From assembly GCA_028684735.1 (NCBI GenBank), contig JAQUFI010000001.1:1-45276 (forward strand): a stretch of 45,276 nt of DNA. Direction: 5' to 3'. The DNA comes from Bacilli bacterium. GTDB taxonomy: Bacteria > Bacillota_I > Bacilli_A > RF39 > UBA660. Each line of letters opens with the position of its first letter. Position 1 is the first letter of the stretch. The translations under genes and the position numbers were made by a program. The notes below the pieces were generated by a model that saw only the letters and a program-made list of their open reading frames with translations, was not told the DNA's origin and searched no databases. This document shows positions 33,482-42,127 of the stretch, in pieces.

Positions 33482-33510
33482 AGGACATATCCCCCTTTTT
33501 ATAGTATAAT
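33482..33510 (+). promoter_or_regulatory. Promoter of rplI-dnaB
   Basis: AGGACA (33482-33487), 17-bp spacer, TATAAT (33505-33510), 31 bp before the rplI ATG. Confidence 0.6.
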
Positions 33511-33541
33511 AATGTTGTAATTATTTATATAGAGGTGATTT

Positions 33542-33985
33542 ATGAAAGTTATATTTATTAAAGATCTTCGTGGACAAGGTCAAAAAGGGGATATAAAAGA
33601 AGTAAAAGACGGTTATGGTATGAATTTTTTGATAAAAAAAGGTTATGCTGTAATTGCTAATGAGAGCAACCTAAAAATGCTTCAAAGTAATCAACAAAAA
33701 AAAACCTTAGAAGAAGAAACTAATATTAAAGAATGTGAAAGAATTAAAAAAGTATTAGATTCATTAACTTTAAAATTTAAAGTTAAAACAGGGGAACAAG
33801 ATCGTGTCTTTGGGAGTGTTAGTATTAAACAAATAATTAATGAATTAAAAACTCACAATCTTGATATCGATAAGAAAATGGTTAATCTAAAAGAACCATT
33901 AACGAGTTTAGGTTTTCATAATGTTGAAATTGAATTACATAAAAAAGTAAAAACAATTTTAAAAATAGAATTAATAAAAGAGTAG
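33542..33985 (+). CDS. rplI: 50S ribosomal protein L9
   Basis: L9 binds 23S rRNA and extends from the large subunit. The 147-residue protein starts MKVIFIKDLRGQGQKGDIKE, followed by VKDGYGMNFLIKKGYAV, the L9 signature. A long connecting helix and a C-terminal domain with TGEQDRVFGSVS follow. It is intact and of usual length. GAGGTGATTT precedes the ATG. It leads into dnaB 8 bp downstream, as in Bacillus rplI-dnaC; the usual upstream gdpP is missing from the window. Confidence 0.97.
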   Translation: MKVIFIKDLRGQGQKGDIKEVKDGYGMNFLIKKGYAVIANESNLKMLQSNQQKKTLEEETNIKECERIKKVLDSLTLKFKVKTGEQDRVFGSVSIKQIINELKTHNLDIDKKMVNLKEPLTSLGFHNVEIELHKKVKTILKIELIKE

Positions 33986-33993
33986 GTGAAATT

Positions 33994-35334
33994 ATGGCAG
34001 AAAGAGTAATGCCTCATAGTATAGAAGCAGAACAATCAGTTTTAGGATCATTATTTTTATCAAAGTATGCGCTTCAAAAAGGGATAGAGTCTTTATCAAG
34101 TAATTTATTTTATTTAGATTCTCATGCTAAGATATTTACTGTTATTAGTGATTTGGCAGAAAAGGGAACACCTGTTGATATTACAACAGTAACAGCTGAA
34201 TTAGATAAGAGAAAATGGTTACAGCAAGTAGGTGGAGTTGAATATTTAACTGAGTTAGTTAATATGCTACCTAGTGCATCTAATGCTGATGAATATATTC
34301 GTCTTGTCAATGAAAAGGCTGTTTTAAGAAGATTAATCGAGGAAGCTACTCAAATTGTTACTTCTGGGTATAATTCAACTGATTCAATTAATGAAGTATT
34401 AGATAGTGCTGAAATGAAAATTTTGAATGTTGTTAGGACAAGAAAAGGGACTGAGTTTAAAACAATTCAAGAAGTATTATTTAAAGCCCAATCTGATTTA
34501 GAAAAACTAGCTAAGAATAAAGGTGAAATTACTGGTATTCCTAGCGGTTTTTATGATTTAGATAGTCTGACATCTGGATTTCATCCTAATGAATTAATCA
34601 TTATTGCAGCTCGTCCTGGGGTTGGTAAAACAGCTTTAGCTTTAAATATTGCTACGAATGTTGCAATGAATACGGATAAAACAGTGGCTGTTTTTAATAT
34701 GGAGATGTCTGCTGAACAATTAGTTATTAGAATGCTAGCTCAAGTTGGACAAATAGATGGTAATAAATTAAAAAATGGATGGTTAGAACACAACGATTGG
34801 AAAAGAGTTAATGAAGCAATCAGTCGTTTAGCTGATACTAAAATGTATATCGATGATACCCCTGGTATGACCATTAGTGAAATTAGAGCTAAGTGTCGTC
34901 GTTTAGCATCTTCAGAAGATGGCTTGGGATTAGTTATCATTGACTATTTAACACTTATTCAAGGAACCAGTCGTTATGCGGGTAATAGACAACAAGAAGT
35001 AGCAGAAATATCTCGTGGTTTAAAAACAATGGCGATGGAATTAGGAGTTCCTGTTATTTCGTTAGCTCAACTTTCAAGAAATGTTGAAGGTCGAGAAAGT
35101 AAACGACCATTGTTAAGTGATTTAAGAGAATCAGGGGCAATTGAACAAGATGCAGATATTGTTTCTTTCTTACACAGGCCTGATTATTATGGTGAAAACA
35201 CCGATGAACCAACTAGTGAAGTAGAATTGATTATTGCTAAACATCGTAATGGTCCAACTAAAGATATAAAATTATTTTTCCAAAAAAATACCAATACTTT
35301 TATTAATGTCATTAATAAAGAAGAAGATAGGTGA
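33994..35334 (+). CDS. dnaB: Replicative DNA helicase DnaB (B. subtilis DnaC)
   Basis: This is the hexameric 5'-3' helicase that unwinds DNA at the fork. The 446 residues show the N-terminal domain (MPHSIEAEQSVLGSLFLSK), the linker region, Walker A AARPGVGKTALALNIA, VAVFNMEMSAEQLVIRML, Walker B LVIIDYLTLIQ, and RESGAIEQDADIVSFLHRPDYY. The ATG follows AGGTGAAATT. It ends in TGA, one of the clear uses of TGA as a stop in this window. No helicase-loader gene is seen in the window. Confidence 0.97.
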   Translation: MAERVMPHSIEAEQSVLGSLFLSKYALQKGIESLSSNLFYLDSHAKIFTVISDLAEKGTPVDITTVTAELDKRKWLQQVGGVEYLTELVNMLPSASNADEYIRLVNEKAVLRRLIEEATQIVTSGYNSTDSINEVLDSAEMKILNVVRTRKGTEFKTIQEVLFKAQSDLEKLAKNKGEITGIPSGFYDLDSLTSGFHPNELIIIAARPGVGKTALALNIATNVAMNTDKTVAVFNMEMSAEQLVIRMLAQVGQIDGNKLKNGWLEHNDWKRVNEAISRLADTKMYIDDTPGMTISEIRAKCRRLASSEDGLGLVIIDYLTLIQGTSRYAGNRQQEVAEISRGLKTMAMELGVPVISLAQLSRNVEGRESKRPLLSDLRESGAIEQDADIVSFLHRPDYYGENTDEPTSEVELIIAKHRNGPTKDIKLFFQKNTNTFINVINKEEDR

Positions 35335-35338
35335 TTAG

Positions 35339-36793
35339 ATGAAAAAAATTTCAACTTGGATTATTATATTATTGCTTAGTGTAGCAATCTTTTGGTTGGG
35401 TTTTGATTATAAAACATCAATAAAACCTAAAACTTATTATCAAGTCTATCTTGACGATCAAGTATTAGGTGTTATTAAATCAAAAGAAAAACTATATGAT
35501 TATATTAACAACAAAGGTAATTATTATAAAAAAGAATTAGGTGTTGATACTGTTTATCCACCAAATGGATTAGAAGTTAAGAAAATAACAACTTATGATA
35601 AAAAGGTTGATAAGGTTAATGATGTTTATAACCGTATTGATAAATTAAAACCTTTTACTATTGAAGGTTATCAATTAACAATTAATAAAGAGGATGAAAA
35701 TGAAATAATATATATAACTGATCCTAAGATATTTGAAAATGCTGTTAAAAATACGATTACTGCTTTTATTGGAGAAAACAATTATAAGTTATATTTAAAT
35801 GAAGAACAGAAAAAGATTGAAACAGTGGGTAATATTATTGATAATGTCTATGTCGAAGAAGATTTAACGTTAAAAAAGACTAAAATTTCAGTTGAAGAAA
35901 CAATTTATATCGATGAGGATGAATTATCTCAATATCTATTATTTGGAACGAATGAGAAAAATCAAACTTATACTGTAAAATTAGGTGATACGATTGATCG
36001 AATTGCTTTTACTAATAAGATTAACGTAGAAGAGTTTTTTATTAGTAACCCTGAATTTAATAGTATTGATAATTTATTATTTCCTGGTCAAGAAGTATAT
36101 GTAGGAATCATCGATCCTGTTTTAAGTATTGTTGTTGAAGAAACAAAAGTAGAGGATGTTGAAAGAAAATATCGTACGGAATACCGTAAAGATGCTAGTA
36201 GGGTTATTGGTGAAGATGAAATTGTTCAAGAAGGGGTTAGTGGCCTAGATCGTGTTACCACTTTAGTTAAATCAGTTAATGGTAACGTTGTTATTGTTGA
36301 ACCTGATACTACTATAGAAATAAAACCATCAGTAACCGAAGTTGTTTTGGTTGGAACGAGATATCAACCAAGCGTTGGATCTTTATATTCATGGGGATGG
36401 CCAACACAAGGTGGTTGGATGATTACATCTTATTATCAATATCGAAGTAATCCATTTACCGGTAGGCGTGAATTACACGCAGCTATAGATATTGCAGGAC
36501 CAGGTTATGGTTCTAATATCTATGCAGCTAATAATGGTACTATTTATAAAGCTCAATGGCACAATAGTTTAGGTTATTATATTATCATTAATCATAATAA
36601 TGGGTATTATAGTTTATATTCCCACTTATCTAGTATTAGAAAAGGTAAAATAGGTTCGGTAGTTGGTCGTGGTGAAGTAATTGGTAGTATGGGTATGACA
36701 GGAGATGCAACGGGTCCTCACCTTCATTATGAAATATGGGTAGGAGTACCGTTTAATGGTGGATATCAAACCAATCCACTGAATTATTATTAA
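35339..36793 (+). CDS. Membrane-anchored LysM-G5-M23 peptidoglycan endopeptidase
   Basis: This is a 484-residue extracytoplasmic wall enzyme. Residues 5-22 form a signal anchor. A LysM domain (YTVKLGDTIDRIA... FPGQEVYVG, about 210-256) binds peptidoglycan. A G5 domain (about 264-342; EIVQEGVSGLDRVTTLVK) follows. The C-terminal M23 metallopeptidase has zinc ligands His380 and Asp384 (HAAID) and the HLH at 461-463 (GPHLHYEIW), so it should be active. Residues about 25-205 are a conserved-looking region I cannot name. It lies between dnaB and yycJ. Its ATG is 4 bp after dnaB, and it overlaps yycJ by one base. Confidence 0.9.
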   Translation: MKKISTWIIILLLSVAIFWLGFDYKTSIKPKTYYQVYLDDQVLGVIKSKEKLYDYINNKGNYYKKELGVDTVYPPNGLEVKKITTYDKKVDKVNDVYNRIDKLKPFTIEGYQLTINKEDENEIIYITDPKIFENAVKNTITAFIGENNYKLYLNEEQKKIETVGNIIDNVYVEEDLTLKKTKISVEETIYIDEDELSQYLLFGTNEKNQTYTVKLGDTIDRIAFTNKINVEEFFISNPEFNSIDNLLFPGQEVYVGIIDPVLSIVVEETKVEDVERKYRTEYRKDASRVIGEDEIVQEGVSGLDRVTTLVKSVNGNVVIVEPDTTIEIKPSVTEVVLVGTRYQPSVGSLYSWGWPTQGGWMITSYYQYRSNPFTGRRELHAAIDIAGPGYGSNIYAANNGTIYKAQWHNSLGYYIIINHNNGYYSLYSHLSSIRKGKIGSVVGRGEVIGSMGMTGDATGPHLHYEIWVGVPFNGGYQTNPLNYY

Positions 36794-37551
36794 TGAGAAT
36801 ATGTGTACTTGCTAGTGGTAGCCAAGGTAATTGTACTTATGTTGAAACAAAGAATAACAAAATCTTAATTGATTTAGGTACTAATTTAACCTATACTACT
36901 AGCCAATTAAATTCTATTGGAGTAGATCCTAAAGAAATAGATACTATTTTAATAACTCATACCCATGGAGACCATGTAAGTGGTCTTTCACCTTTTATTA
37001 AGAAATATAATCCTACTATTTACTTAAGTAAAAAGATGCATGAAGAGTTAACCATTAAATTAAAAAATTACTACTATTTAGAAGAAACCCTTTTTCTTGA
37101 TGATACAATTATTGATGTTATTAAATTATCTCATGACAAAAATGATATTAATGGTTATATTATTGAAAGTGAAGATAAGAACTTAGTATATATAACTGAT
37201 ACAGGTTATATTAATCAAAAATATCATTCTAAACTAAGTAATAAAAGTGTTTATATAATGGAAAGTAATCACGATATTGAAATGGTTATGAATTGTTTAC
37301 GACCACATCATATAAAGATGAGAATTATTAGTGATAAAGGACATTTATCAAATAATGATTCAGCTAGATACTTATCTAAATTTATTGGGGATAAGACAGA
37401 AATGATTGTATTAGCTCATTTAAGTAATGACAATAATACTCAAGAATTAGCACTTACTACCTTACAAACGGTATTAAAAGAAAAAGAAAAAAGTTTTGAT
37501 AATATTATGATAGCTAAACAAGATAACAGAATCGAGTTAATTGAATTATGA
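36793..37551 (+). CDS. yycJ: MBL-fold metallohydrolase YycJ (WalJ)
   Basis: This is a metallo-beta-lactamase-fold hydrolase; YycJ/WalJ is a 5'-3' DNA exonuclease linked to DNA repair and, in Bacilli, to the walRK operon. The 252 residues begin MRICVLASGSQGNCTYVE, followed by the metal motif ILITHTHGDHVSGL (HxHxDH). Further metal residues lie in VYITDTGYI, MESNHD and IVLAHLSNDNN. It overlaps the M23 gene by one base and rlmH by 4 bp. In most Bacilli it ends a walR-walK-walH-walI-walJ operon; none of the other wal genes is here. Confidence 0.92.
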   Translation: MRICVLASGSQGNCTYVETKNNKILIDLGTNLTYTTSQLNSIGVDPKEIDTILITHTHGDHVSGLSPFIKKYNPTIYLSKKMHEELTIKLKNYYYLEETLFLDDTIIDVIKLSHDKNDINGYIIESEDKNLVYITDTGYINQKYHSKLSNKSVYIMESNHDIEMVMNCLRPHHIKMRIISDKGHLSNNDSARYLSKFIGDKTEMIVLAHLSNDNNTQELALTTLQTVLKEKEKSFDNIMIAKQDNRIELIEL

Positions 37552-38003
37552 TTAAGATTATAGCAGTAGGCAAAATAAAAGAAAAGTATTTTAAAGAAGC
37601 CATCGATGAATACACTAAAAGGTTAAGTCGTTATACCAAACTAAAGATAATTGAAGTAGAGGATATTGATCTATCTAATCCAACCCTTTCTTTAGAAAAA
37701 GAAAGAGATAACCTTATTAAGTATATTGATAAAAATGATTATGTGATTGTTTTAGACATTAAGGGTGAATCATTAAATTCATTAGAATTATCGAAAAAGA
37801 TTGATAATACCTTAATCAATTATTCTAATATAACCTTTATTATTGGCGGTTCTTATGGATTACACGAAGACATTAAAAAAAGAAGTGATTATCAATTATC
37901 TTTTTCAAAGTTAACTTTTCCTCATCAAATGTTTAGAGTTTTACTCTTAGAACAGATTTACCGCTCTTTTAAAATTATTAAAAATGAAAGTTATCATAAA
38001 TAA
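37548..38003 (+). CDS. rlmH: 23S rRNA (pseudouridine1915-N3)-methyltransferase RlmH
   Basis: RlmH methylates pseudouridine 1915 in helix 69 of 23S rRNA. The 151-residue SPOUT-class protein starts MIKIIAVGKIKEKYFKEAIDE. The SAM-binding knot is FIIGGSYGLHEDIKKRS, and LSFSKLTFPHQMFRVLLLEQ then IYRSFKIIKNESYHK is the conserved C-terminus. ATGA overlap with yycJ suggests translational coupling; yycJ-rlmH linkage is typical of Firmicutes. There is no clear terminator before spoIIR. Confidence 0.97.
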   Translation: MIKIIAVGKIKEKYFKEAIDEYTKRLSRYTKLKIIEVEDIDLSNPTLSLEKERDNLIKYIDKNDYVIVLDIKGESLNSLELSKKIDNTLINYSNITFIIGGSYGLHEDIKKRSDYQLSFSKLTFPHQMFRVLLLEQIYRSFKIIKNESYHK

Positions 38004-38004
38004 T

Positions 38005-38034
38005 GTATAAAAAAAATAAATATCACTCAATATT
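38005..38034 (+). promoter_or_regulatory. Candidate sporulation-sigma (F/G-type) promoter of spoIIR
   Basis: GTATA (38005-38009), 18 bp, CAATATT (38028-38034) resembles the sigma-F/G pattern GHATR-N18-CATNHTA with two -10 mismatches. It is 18 bp upstream of the spoIIR ATG. spoIIR is a sigma-F gene in B. subtilis. The evidence is weak. Confidence 0.3.
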
Positions 38035-38052
38035 TAGTAGGAGATGATATTT

Positions 38053-38577
38053 ATGAGAAAGTCGATACTATTTATTTTAGGAATGCTGATGATTTATTTA
38101 TTATTAGGTAATATATACACAAATAAGATTGTCATCCCTGATGAGGCAATTCGACTTAGAGTAATACCTCATAGTAATAATAAAAACGATCAAATGATTA
38201 AACAACAAGTATCGATATTATTACAAGATGAGATGTATCATTTGCTTAAAAATACAACGAAAATTGAAGAAGCTCGAAGTATTATTAATAATAATTTAGA
38301 TAAACTTGATATGTCAATTAACAACCTCTTAACAAATAAAAAGTATCCTTATGGGTATCAAGTTAATTTTGGATATAATTACTTTCCTGAGAAGGAATAC
38401 AATGATATTATCTATAATGAAGGTTACTATGAATCCTTATTAGTAACCTTAGGAAATGGTTCAGGGGATAATTGGTGGTGTGTTCTTTTTCCACCATTAT
38501 GTTTATTAGAAGGAACAGAAAGCAATACCATTGAATATAAATTTTTTATTAAAGAAATAATCGATAAATATTTTTAG
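38053..38577 (+). CDS. spoIIR: Stage II sporulation protein R (SpoIIR)
   Basis: SpoIIR is made in the forespore and secreted into the intermembrane space, where it triggers SpoIIGA to process pro-sigma-E in the mother cell. I use the ATG at 38053, 9 nt after AGGAG; the ATG at 38044 abuts that site. The 174-residue protein has an N-terminal hydrophobic segment (residues 3-20), the family motif AIRLRVIPHSNNKNDQ, YGYQVNFGYNYFPEKEY, and the C-terminal GDNWWCVLFPPLC. All core motifs are intact. It is somewhat shorter than the B. subtilis protein. It is strong evidence for an endospore programme, past or present. Confidence 0.94.
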   Translation: MRKSILFILGMLMIYLLLGNIYTNKIVIPDEAIRLRVIPHSNNKNDQMIKQQVSILLQDEMYHLLKNTTKIEEARSIINNNLDKLDMSINNLLTNKKYPYGYQVNFGYNYFPEKEYNDIIYNEGYYESLLVTLGNGSGDNWWCVLFPPLCLLEGTESNTIEYKFFIKEIIDKYF

Positions 38578-38620
38578 TCTAAATTATTATTTCTTAAATA
38601 GAATTTTATAGGAGGATGTT

Positions 38621-39148
38621 ATGAGCTTTCTTTTTATCGTTTTGATTGCTGTTAGCTTGAGTATGGATGCTTTCTCGCTATCACTAGCTTATGGTACTTT
38701 AAATATTGATAAAAAAAATATAATTATATTAACAATTATGATAGGCATCTTCCACTTGTTTATGCCTTTTCTAGGTTTGTTTCTAGGAAATAAAATATTA
38801 AAATGGATTCCTATTGAACCTGACATAATTGTTTTTATTATCTTAACTTTTATTGGTATAGAAATGATTATTGATTCTAAAAAGCATAGAAGTTTTAAAA
38901 AAATGAATTTTTTTCAATTAGTATTGTTTAGTTTAGCTGTTAGTATAGATAGTTTTTCAGTAGGAATTGGTTTAAATTTAATTACTTTTAATTATTTATC
39001 AGCTACTCTTGTTTTTTCTTTTACTAGTGGTATGTTTACTTATCTAGGATTAATTTTAGGAAATAAAATAAATTATATCATGGGTTCAATGGCCACGATA
39101 ATGGGTGGTCTTATTTTAATTATTATTGGTTTATTCTATTTGTTATAA
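38621..39148 (+). CDS. mntP: Putative manganese efflux pump MntP
   Basis: This is a six-helix membrane protein of the MntP/YtaF family. The 175 residues show the paired repeats: SLSMDAFSLSLAYG near the N-terminus and AVSIDSFSVGIGLNL in the middle, each with the Asp required for transport. IGIFHLFMPFLGLFLGN is also typical. I prefer MntP to the sporulation protein YtaF, because the length fits better and B. subtilis mntP also lies near spoIIR. No Mn riboswitch could fit in the 43-bp upstream gap. AGGAGG precedes the ATG. Confidence 0.85.
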   Translation: MSFLFIVLIAVSLSMDAFSLSLAYGTLNIDKKNIIILTIMIGIFHLFMPFLGLFLGNKILKWIPIEPDIIVFIILTFIGIEMIIDSKKHRSFKKMNFFQLVLFSLAVSIDSFSVGIGLNLITFNYLSATLVFSFTSGMFTYLGLILGNKINYIMGSMATIMGGLILIIIGLFYLL

Positions 39149-39189
39149 CAAAACCTTTACTTATATTGACATTAAAAATGATAATTCAA

Positions 39190-39218
39190 TTGCTTTAATA
39201 ATAAAAAAAATATATAAT
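39190..39218 (+). promoter_or_regulatory. Promoter of fba
   Basis: TTGCTT (39190-39195), 17-bp spacer, TATAAT (39213-39218), 16 bp before the fba ATG. The stretch TTGCTTTAATA recurs at the promoter at 42080. Confidence 0.65.
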
Positions 39219-39233
39219 TAAATTGGTGATAAG

Positions 39234-40085
39234 ATGATAGTAAACATGAAAGATATGTTGAATAAAGCAAAAAAGGGAAAATATGCAGTACCTCAATTTA
39301 ATATTAATAACTTAGAATGGACGAAATATATCCTTGAGGAATGTCAAAAGAATAATAGTCCAGTTATTTTAGGGGTTAGTGAAGGGGCAATTAAATATAT
39401 TGGTGGCTATAGTGTTGTCGTTAGTCTTATTAAAGAATTAGTTAAGGAATTAAAAATAACAATCCCTGTAGCTATCCATTTGGATCATGGCACAAGTATT
39501 GATTCTTGTATAAAAGCAATTAATGCTGGTTTTACATCAGTTATGTTAGATGCTTCAAAGGAAATATTAGATGAAAATATTAAGTTAACTAAAGAAATAA
39601 TGAGATATGCATCTAAATTTAAGGTTACGGTTGAAGCAGAGATAGGTCATATTGGTGGTACTGAAGATAATGTTACTAGTAATATTATGTTTGCAAAAGT
39701 AGATGAAAGTATTAGATTTACTAAAGAAACAAAGGTTGACTTTTTAGCACCGGCACTAGGTAGTGTTCATGGCTTATATAAAGGCGAACCTAACTTAGAT
39801 TTTAAAAGGATGCTTGAAATCAGTATTAAAACTAGTACCCCTTTAGTCTTACATGGTGGAACTGGTATTCCTGATGATAAAATAAGAGAAGCTATTAGTT
39901 GTGGGATTGTTAAAATTAACATTAATACGGAATTACAAATTGTTTGGTCAAATGCTGTTAAGATGTATTTAAGTAATAATCCTATGGTATATGATCCAAG
40001 AAAGATTATCGGATCAGGTGAAATGGCTATAAAAGAGACAGTTAGACAAAAAATTATCTTACTTGGTTCAGAAAACCAAGCATAG
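39234..40085 (+). CDS. fba: Class II fructose-bisphosphate aldolase
   Basis: This enzyme cleaves fructose 1,6-bisphosphate to dihydroxyacetone phosphate and glyceraldehyde 3-phosphate in glycolysis, using zinc. The 283 residues begin MIVNMKDMLNKAKKGKYAVP, matching the FbaA N-terminus, so I keep this start. The catalytic Asp and zinc His are in AIHLDHGTS, with further zinc ligands in EAEIGHIGG, GSVHGLYKG and VLHGGTGIP. The phosphate-binding NINTE motif is present. The usual ASHHPFEEN loop reads ASKEILDEN. A tagatose-bisphosphate aldolase is a possible alternative within the same family. It is followed closely by murA, as in some Firmicutes. Confidence 0.9.
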   Translation: MIVNMKDMLNKAKKGKYAVPQFNINNLEWTKYILEECQKNNSPVILGVSEGAIKYIGGYSVVVSLIKELVKELKITIPVAIHLDHGTSIDSCIKAINAGFTSVMLDASKEILDENIKLTKEIMRYASKFKVTVEAEIGHIGGTEDNVTSNIMFAKVDESIRFTKETKVDFLAPALGSVHGLYKGEPNLDFKRMLEISIKTSTPLVLHGGTGIPDDKIREAISCGIVKININTELQIVWSNAVKMYLSNNPMVYDPRKIIGSGEMAIKETVRQKIILLGSENQA

Positions 40086-40104
40086 TATATCAGTGGAGGT
40101 ATGT

Positions 40105-41358
40105 ATGAAACAAATAAGAATTAGTGGTGGACATGTTTTAGAGGGAACAATTAGAATTAGTGGGGCAAAGAATAGTGCCGTAGCACTAGTTCCAGCCTCA
40201 TTGTTATCTGATGAAATTGTTAAATTAGATAATGTTCCTAATATTTCTGATATCGATGCCTTAAATGAGATTTTAACTTTTTTAGGTGCAAAAGTAAAAC
40301 GAAATGGTGAATTGATGGAAATTGATTCAAGTGAAGTTGAAAATAAAGGAATCCCTGAACATATATCTAAAAAATTACGAGCATCATATTACTTTATGGG
40401 TGCTTTATTAGGAAAATATAAAAAAGTAGAAATGTATTTCCCTGGTGGATGTTCAATTGGGTCTAGACCAATCAATCTCCATTTAAAAGGATTTGAAGCT
40501 TTAGGAGCAACGGTTATTGAAGAAGGAAATAAATATACAATTTATGCTGAAGAATTAAAGGGTAGTCATATTTATTTAGATATGGCTAGTGTTGGAGCGA
40601 CGATTAATATTATGCTTGCAGCTGTAAAAGCAACTGGTTTAACAATTATTGAAAATGCTGCTAAAGAACCTGAAATCGTCAATGTAGCAACTTTCTTAAA
40701 TCAAATGGGTGCTAAAATAACTGGAGCAGGAACAAGTGAGATAAAAATAACAGGTGTTGATAAACTAGGTAGTTGTTATATGGAAGTTATTCCTGATCGA
40801 ATTGAAACAGGAACTTATGTAATTGCTGGTGCTTTAAGAGGTAAAAACTTAAAAATAGATAATATTATTCCTGAACATATTGAAGCACTTTTAATTAAAT
40901 TAAAAGAAATGGGTGTTAAGTTAGATGTATATGAAGATCATTTAATGATATCGGCTACAGATAATTTAAAACCAGTTAATATAACAACTCAAGTCTATCC
41001 AGGTTTTGCAACTGATTTACAACAACCAATCACAACCTTGTTGACAATGACTAATGGTACTTGTCAATTAGAAGAGACCATCTATGAAAATAGATTTCAA
41101 AATGTTGAATACCTAAATAAAATGGGCGCAGATATAACCATCAAAGATCAATCAATTGTTATTGTAGGACCATCTAAATTAAGGGGAACAACTGTTAAAG
41201 CAACAGATTTAAGGGCGGGTGCTTGTCTTATTCTAGCAGGATTAATTGCTGAAGGAGAAACAGTTATTGAAGAAGTTGAACATGTTCTTCGAGGATACGA
41301 AAACATAATTGAAAAATTAACGGATGTTGGTGCTAAAATTAAATTAGAAGAAATATAA
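40105..41358 (+). CDS. murA: UDP-N-acetylglucosamine 1-carboxyvinyltransferase
   Basis: MurA transfers enolpyruvate from PEP to UDP-GlcNAc, the committed step of peptidoglycan synthesis. The ATG at 40105 follows GGAGGTATGT and gives MKQIRISGGHVLEGTIRISG, the standard N-terminus; an earlier in-frame start inside fba is rejected. The 417-residue length is normal. The catalytic Cys116 is present in PGGCSIGSRPINLHLKGFEA, so the enzyme should be fosfomycin-sensitive by this criterion. Other signatures are SGAKNSAVALVPASL, and TDLRAGACLILAGL near the C-terminus. It ends with a terminator. Confidence 0.96.
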   Translation: MKQIRISGGHVLEGTIRISGAKNSAVALVPASLLSDEIVKLDNVPNISDIDALNEILTFLGAKVKRNGELMEIDSSEVENKGIPEHISKKLRASYYFMGALLGKYKKVEMYFPGGCSIGSRPINLHLKGFEALGATVIEEGNKYTIYAEELKGSHIYLDMASVGATINIMLAAVKATGLTIIENAAKEPEIVNVATFLNQMGAKITGAGTSEIKITGVDKLGSCYMEVIPDRIETGTYVIAGALRGKNLKIDNIIPEHIEALLIKLKEMGVKLDVYEDHLMISATDNLKPVNITTQVYPGFATDLQQPITTLLTMTNGTCQLEETIYENRFQNVEYLNKMGADITIKDQSIVIVGPSKLRGTTVKATDLRAGACLILAGLIAEGETVIEEVEHVLRGYENIIEKLTDVGAKIKLEEI

Positions 41359-41360
41359 TG

Positions 41361-41385
41361 AAGTAGAGTAAATCTACTTTTTTTG
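41361..41385 (+). terminator. Terminator after murA
   Basis: AAGTAGA / TCTACTT stem with a 5-nt loop and a T-run that runs straight into the GGAGG of the next gene. Confidence 0.78.
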
Positions 41386-41394
41386 GAGGTTTTT

Positions 41395-42096
41395 ATGAAA
41401 AAACTATTTATTTTAATTATTATTTTAGGATCAGTTTTCTTAATTTATATGACGACAGTCAATAAAAAAAGTTATTATCTATCACTTGGTGATTCAATTG
41501 CTGTTGGAATTAATGCTTATGGTGATAGATCATATGGGTATGCTAATCAAATAAGGGATTATTTAAAAGAAAAAAATAACTTGGATGCTTATGTATCGGA
41601 GTTTGCCAAAGAAGGTTACCGAACAACAGATTTAATCAACGATATTAAAACGAATCGGGAAATAATTATTGGTGATAAACCTAAAACAATTCAAAATGCT
41701 TTAATTAAAGCTGATATTATTACGGTTTCAATTGGTTTAAACGATATATTGTATTATTTGACAGTTGACTCTGAACAACCATATAATAAAGTCAATGAAA
41801 TTATGACCGATATTAAAGAATTATTTAAATTACTAAAAGAGTATTCAAAAGAACAAATCATCGTTTTAGGTTATTATAATCCATTACCTAATCATCAACA
41901 TAAAGAGGAAATCGAAGATATTATTATCTATGCTAATCAAAAATTAAAAATACTGTGTAATGATTACAATATTCAATATGTTGATTTATATTACTTATTT
42001 GAAGATAATGACTATTTAGTTAATCCTGATAACATTCATCCTTCTAATGAAGGCTATCTAGCAATCACTAATAAAATAATTGCTTTAATAGATTAA
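41395..42096 (+). CDS. Membrane-anchored SGNH/GDSL-family hydrolase
   Basis: This is a 233-residue SGNH hydrolase (lipase/esterase or wall-acyl esterase type). Residues 4-21 form a hydrophobic signal or anchor. Block I is YLSLGDSIAVGINAYG with the nucleophile Ser, block III is SIGLNDILYYL with the Asn, and block V is DNIHPSNEGYLAI with the Asp-His pair. All catalytic residues are present. The ATG at 41395 follows GGAGGTTTTT; the TTG upstream overlaps that site. The substrate is unknown; acting outside the membrane on lipids or O-acyl groups would fit. Confidence 0.87.
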   Translation: MKKLFILIIILGSVFLIYMTTVNKKSYYLSLGDSIAVGINAYGDRSYGYANQIRDYLKEKNNLDAYVSEFAKEGYRTTDLINDIKTNREIIIGDKPKTIQNALIKADIITVSIGLNDILYYLTVDSEQPYNKVNEIMTDIKELFKLLKEYSKEQIIVLGYYNPLPNHQHKEEIEDIIIYANQKLKILCNDYNIQYVDLYYLFEDNDYLVNPDNIHPSNEGYLAITNKIIALID

Positions 42097-42109
42097 AAAA
42101 TGTTATAAT
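42080..42109 (+). promoter_or_regulatory. Promoter of Bax1-like gene
   Basis: TTGCTT (42080-42085), 18-bp spacer, TATAAT (42104-42109) with a TGT extension, 19 bp before the ATG. It overlaps the end of the SGNH hydrolase gene. Confidence 0.6.
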
Positions 42110-42127
42110 ATAATAAGAGGTGGTTAA

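Noticed and set aside
38621..39148. Sporulation membrane protein YtaF
   Set aside because: Length and the SMDAF/SIDSF motifs fit MntP equally or better, and the neighbour spoIIR also lies near mntP in B. subtilis.
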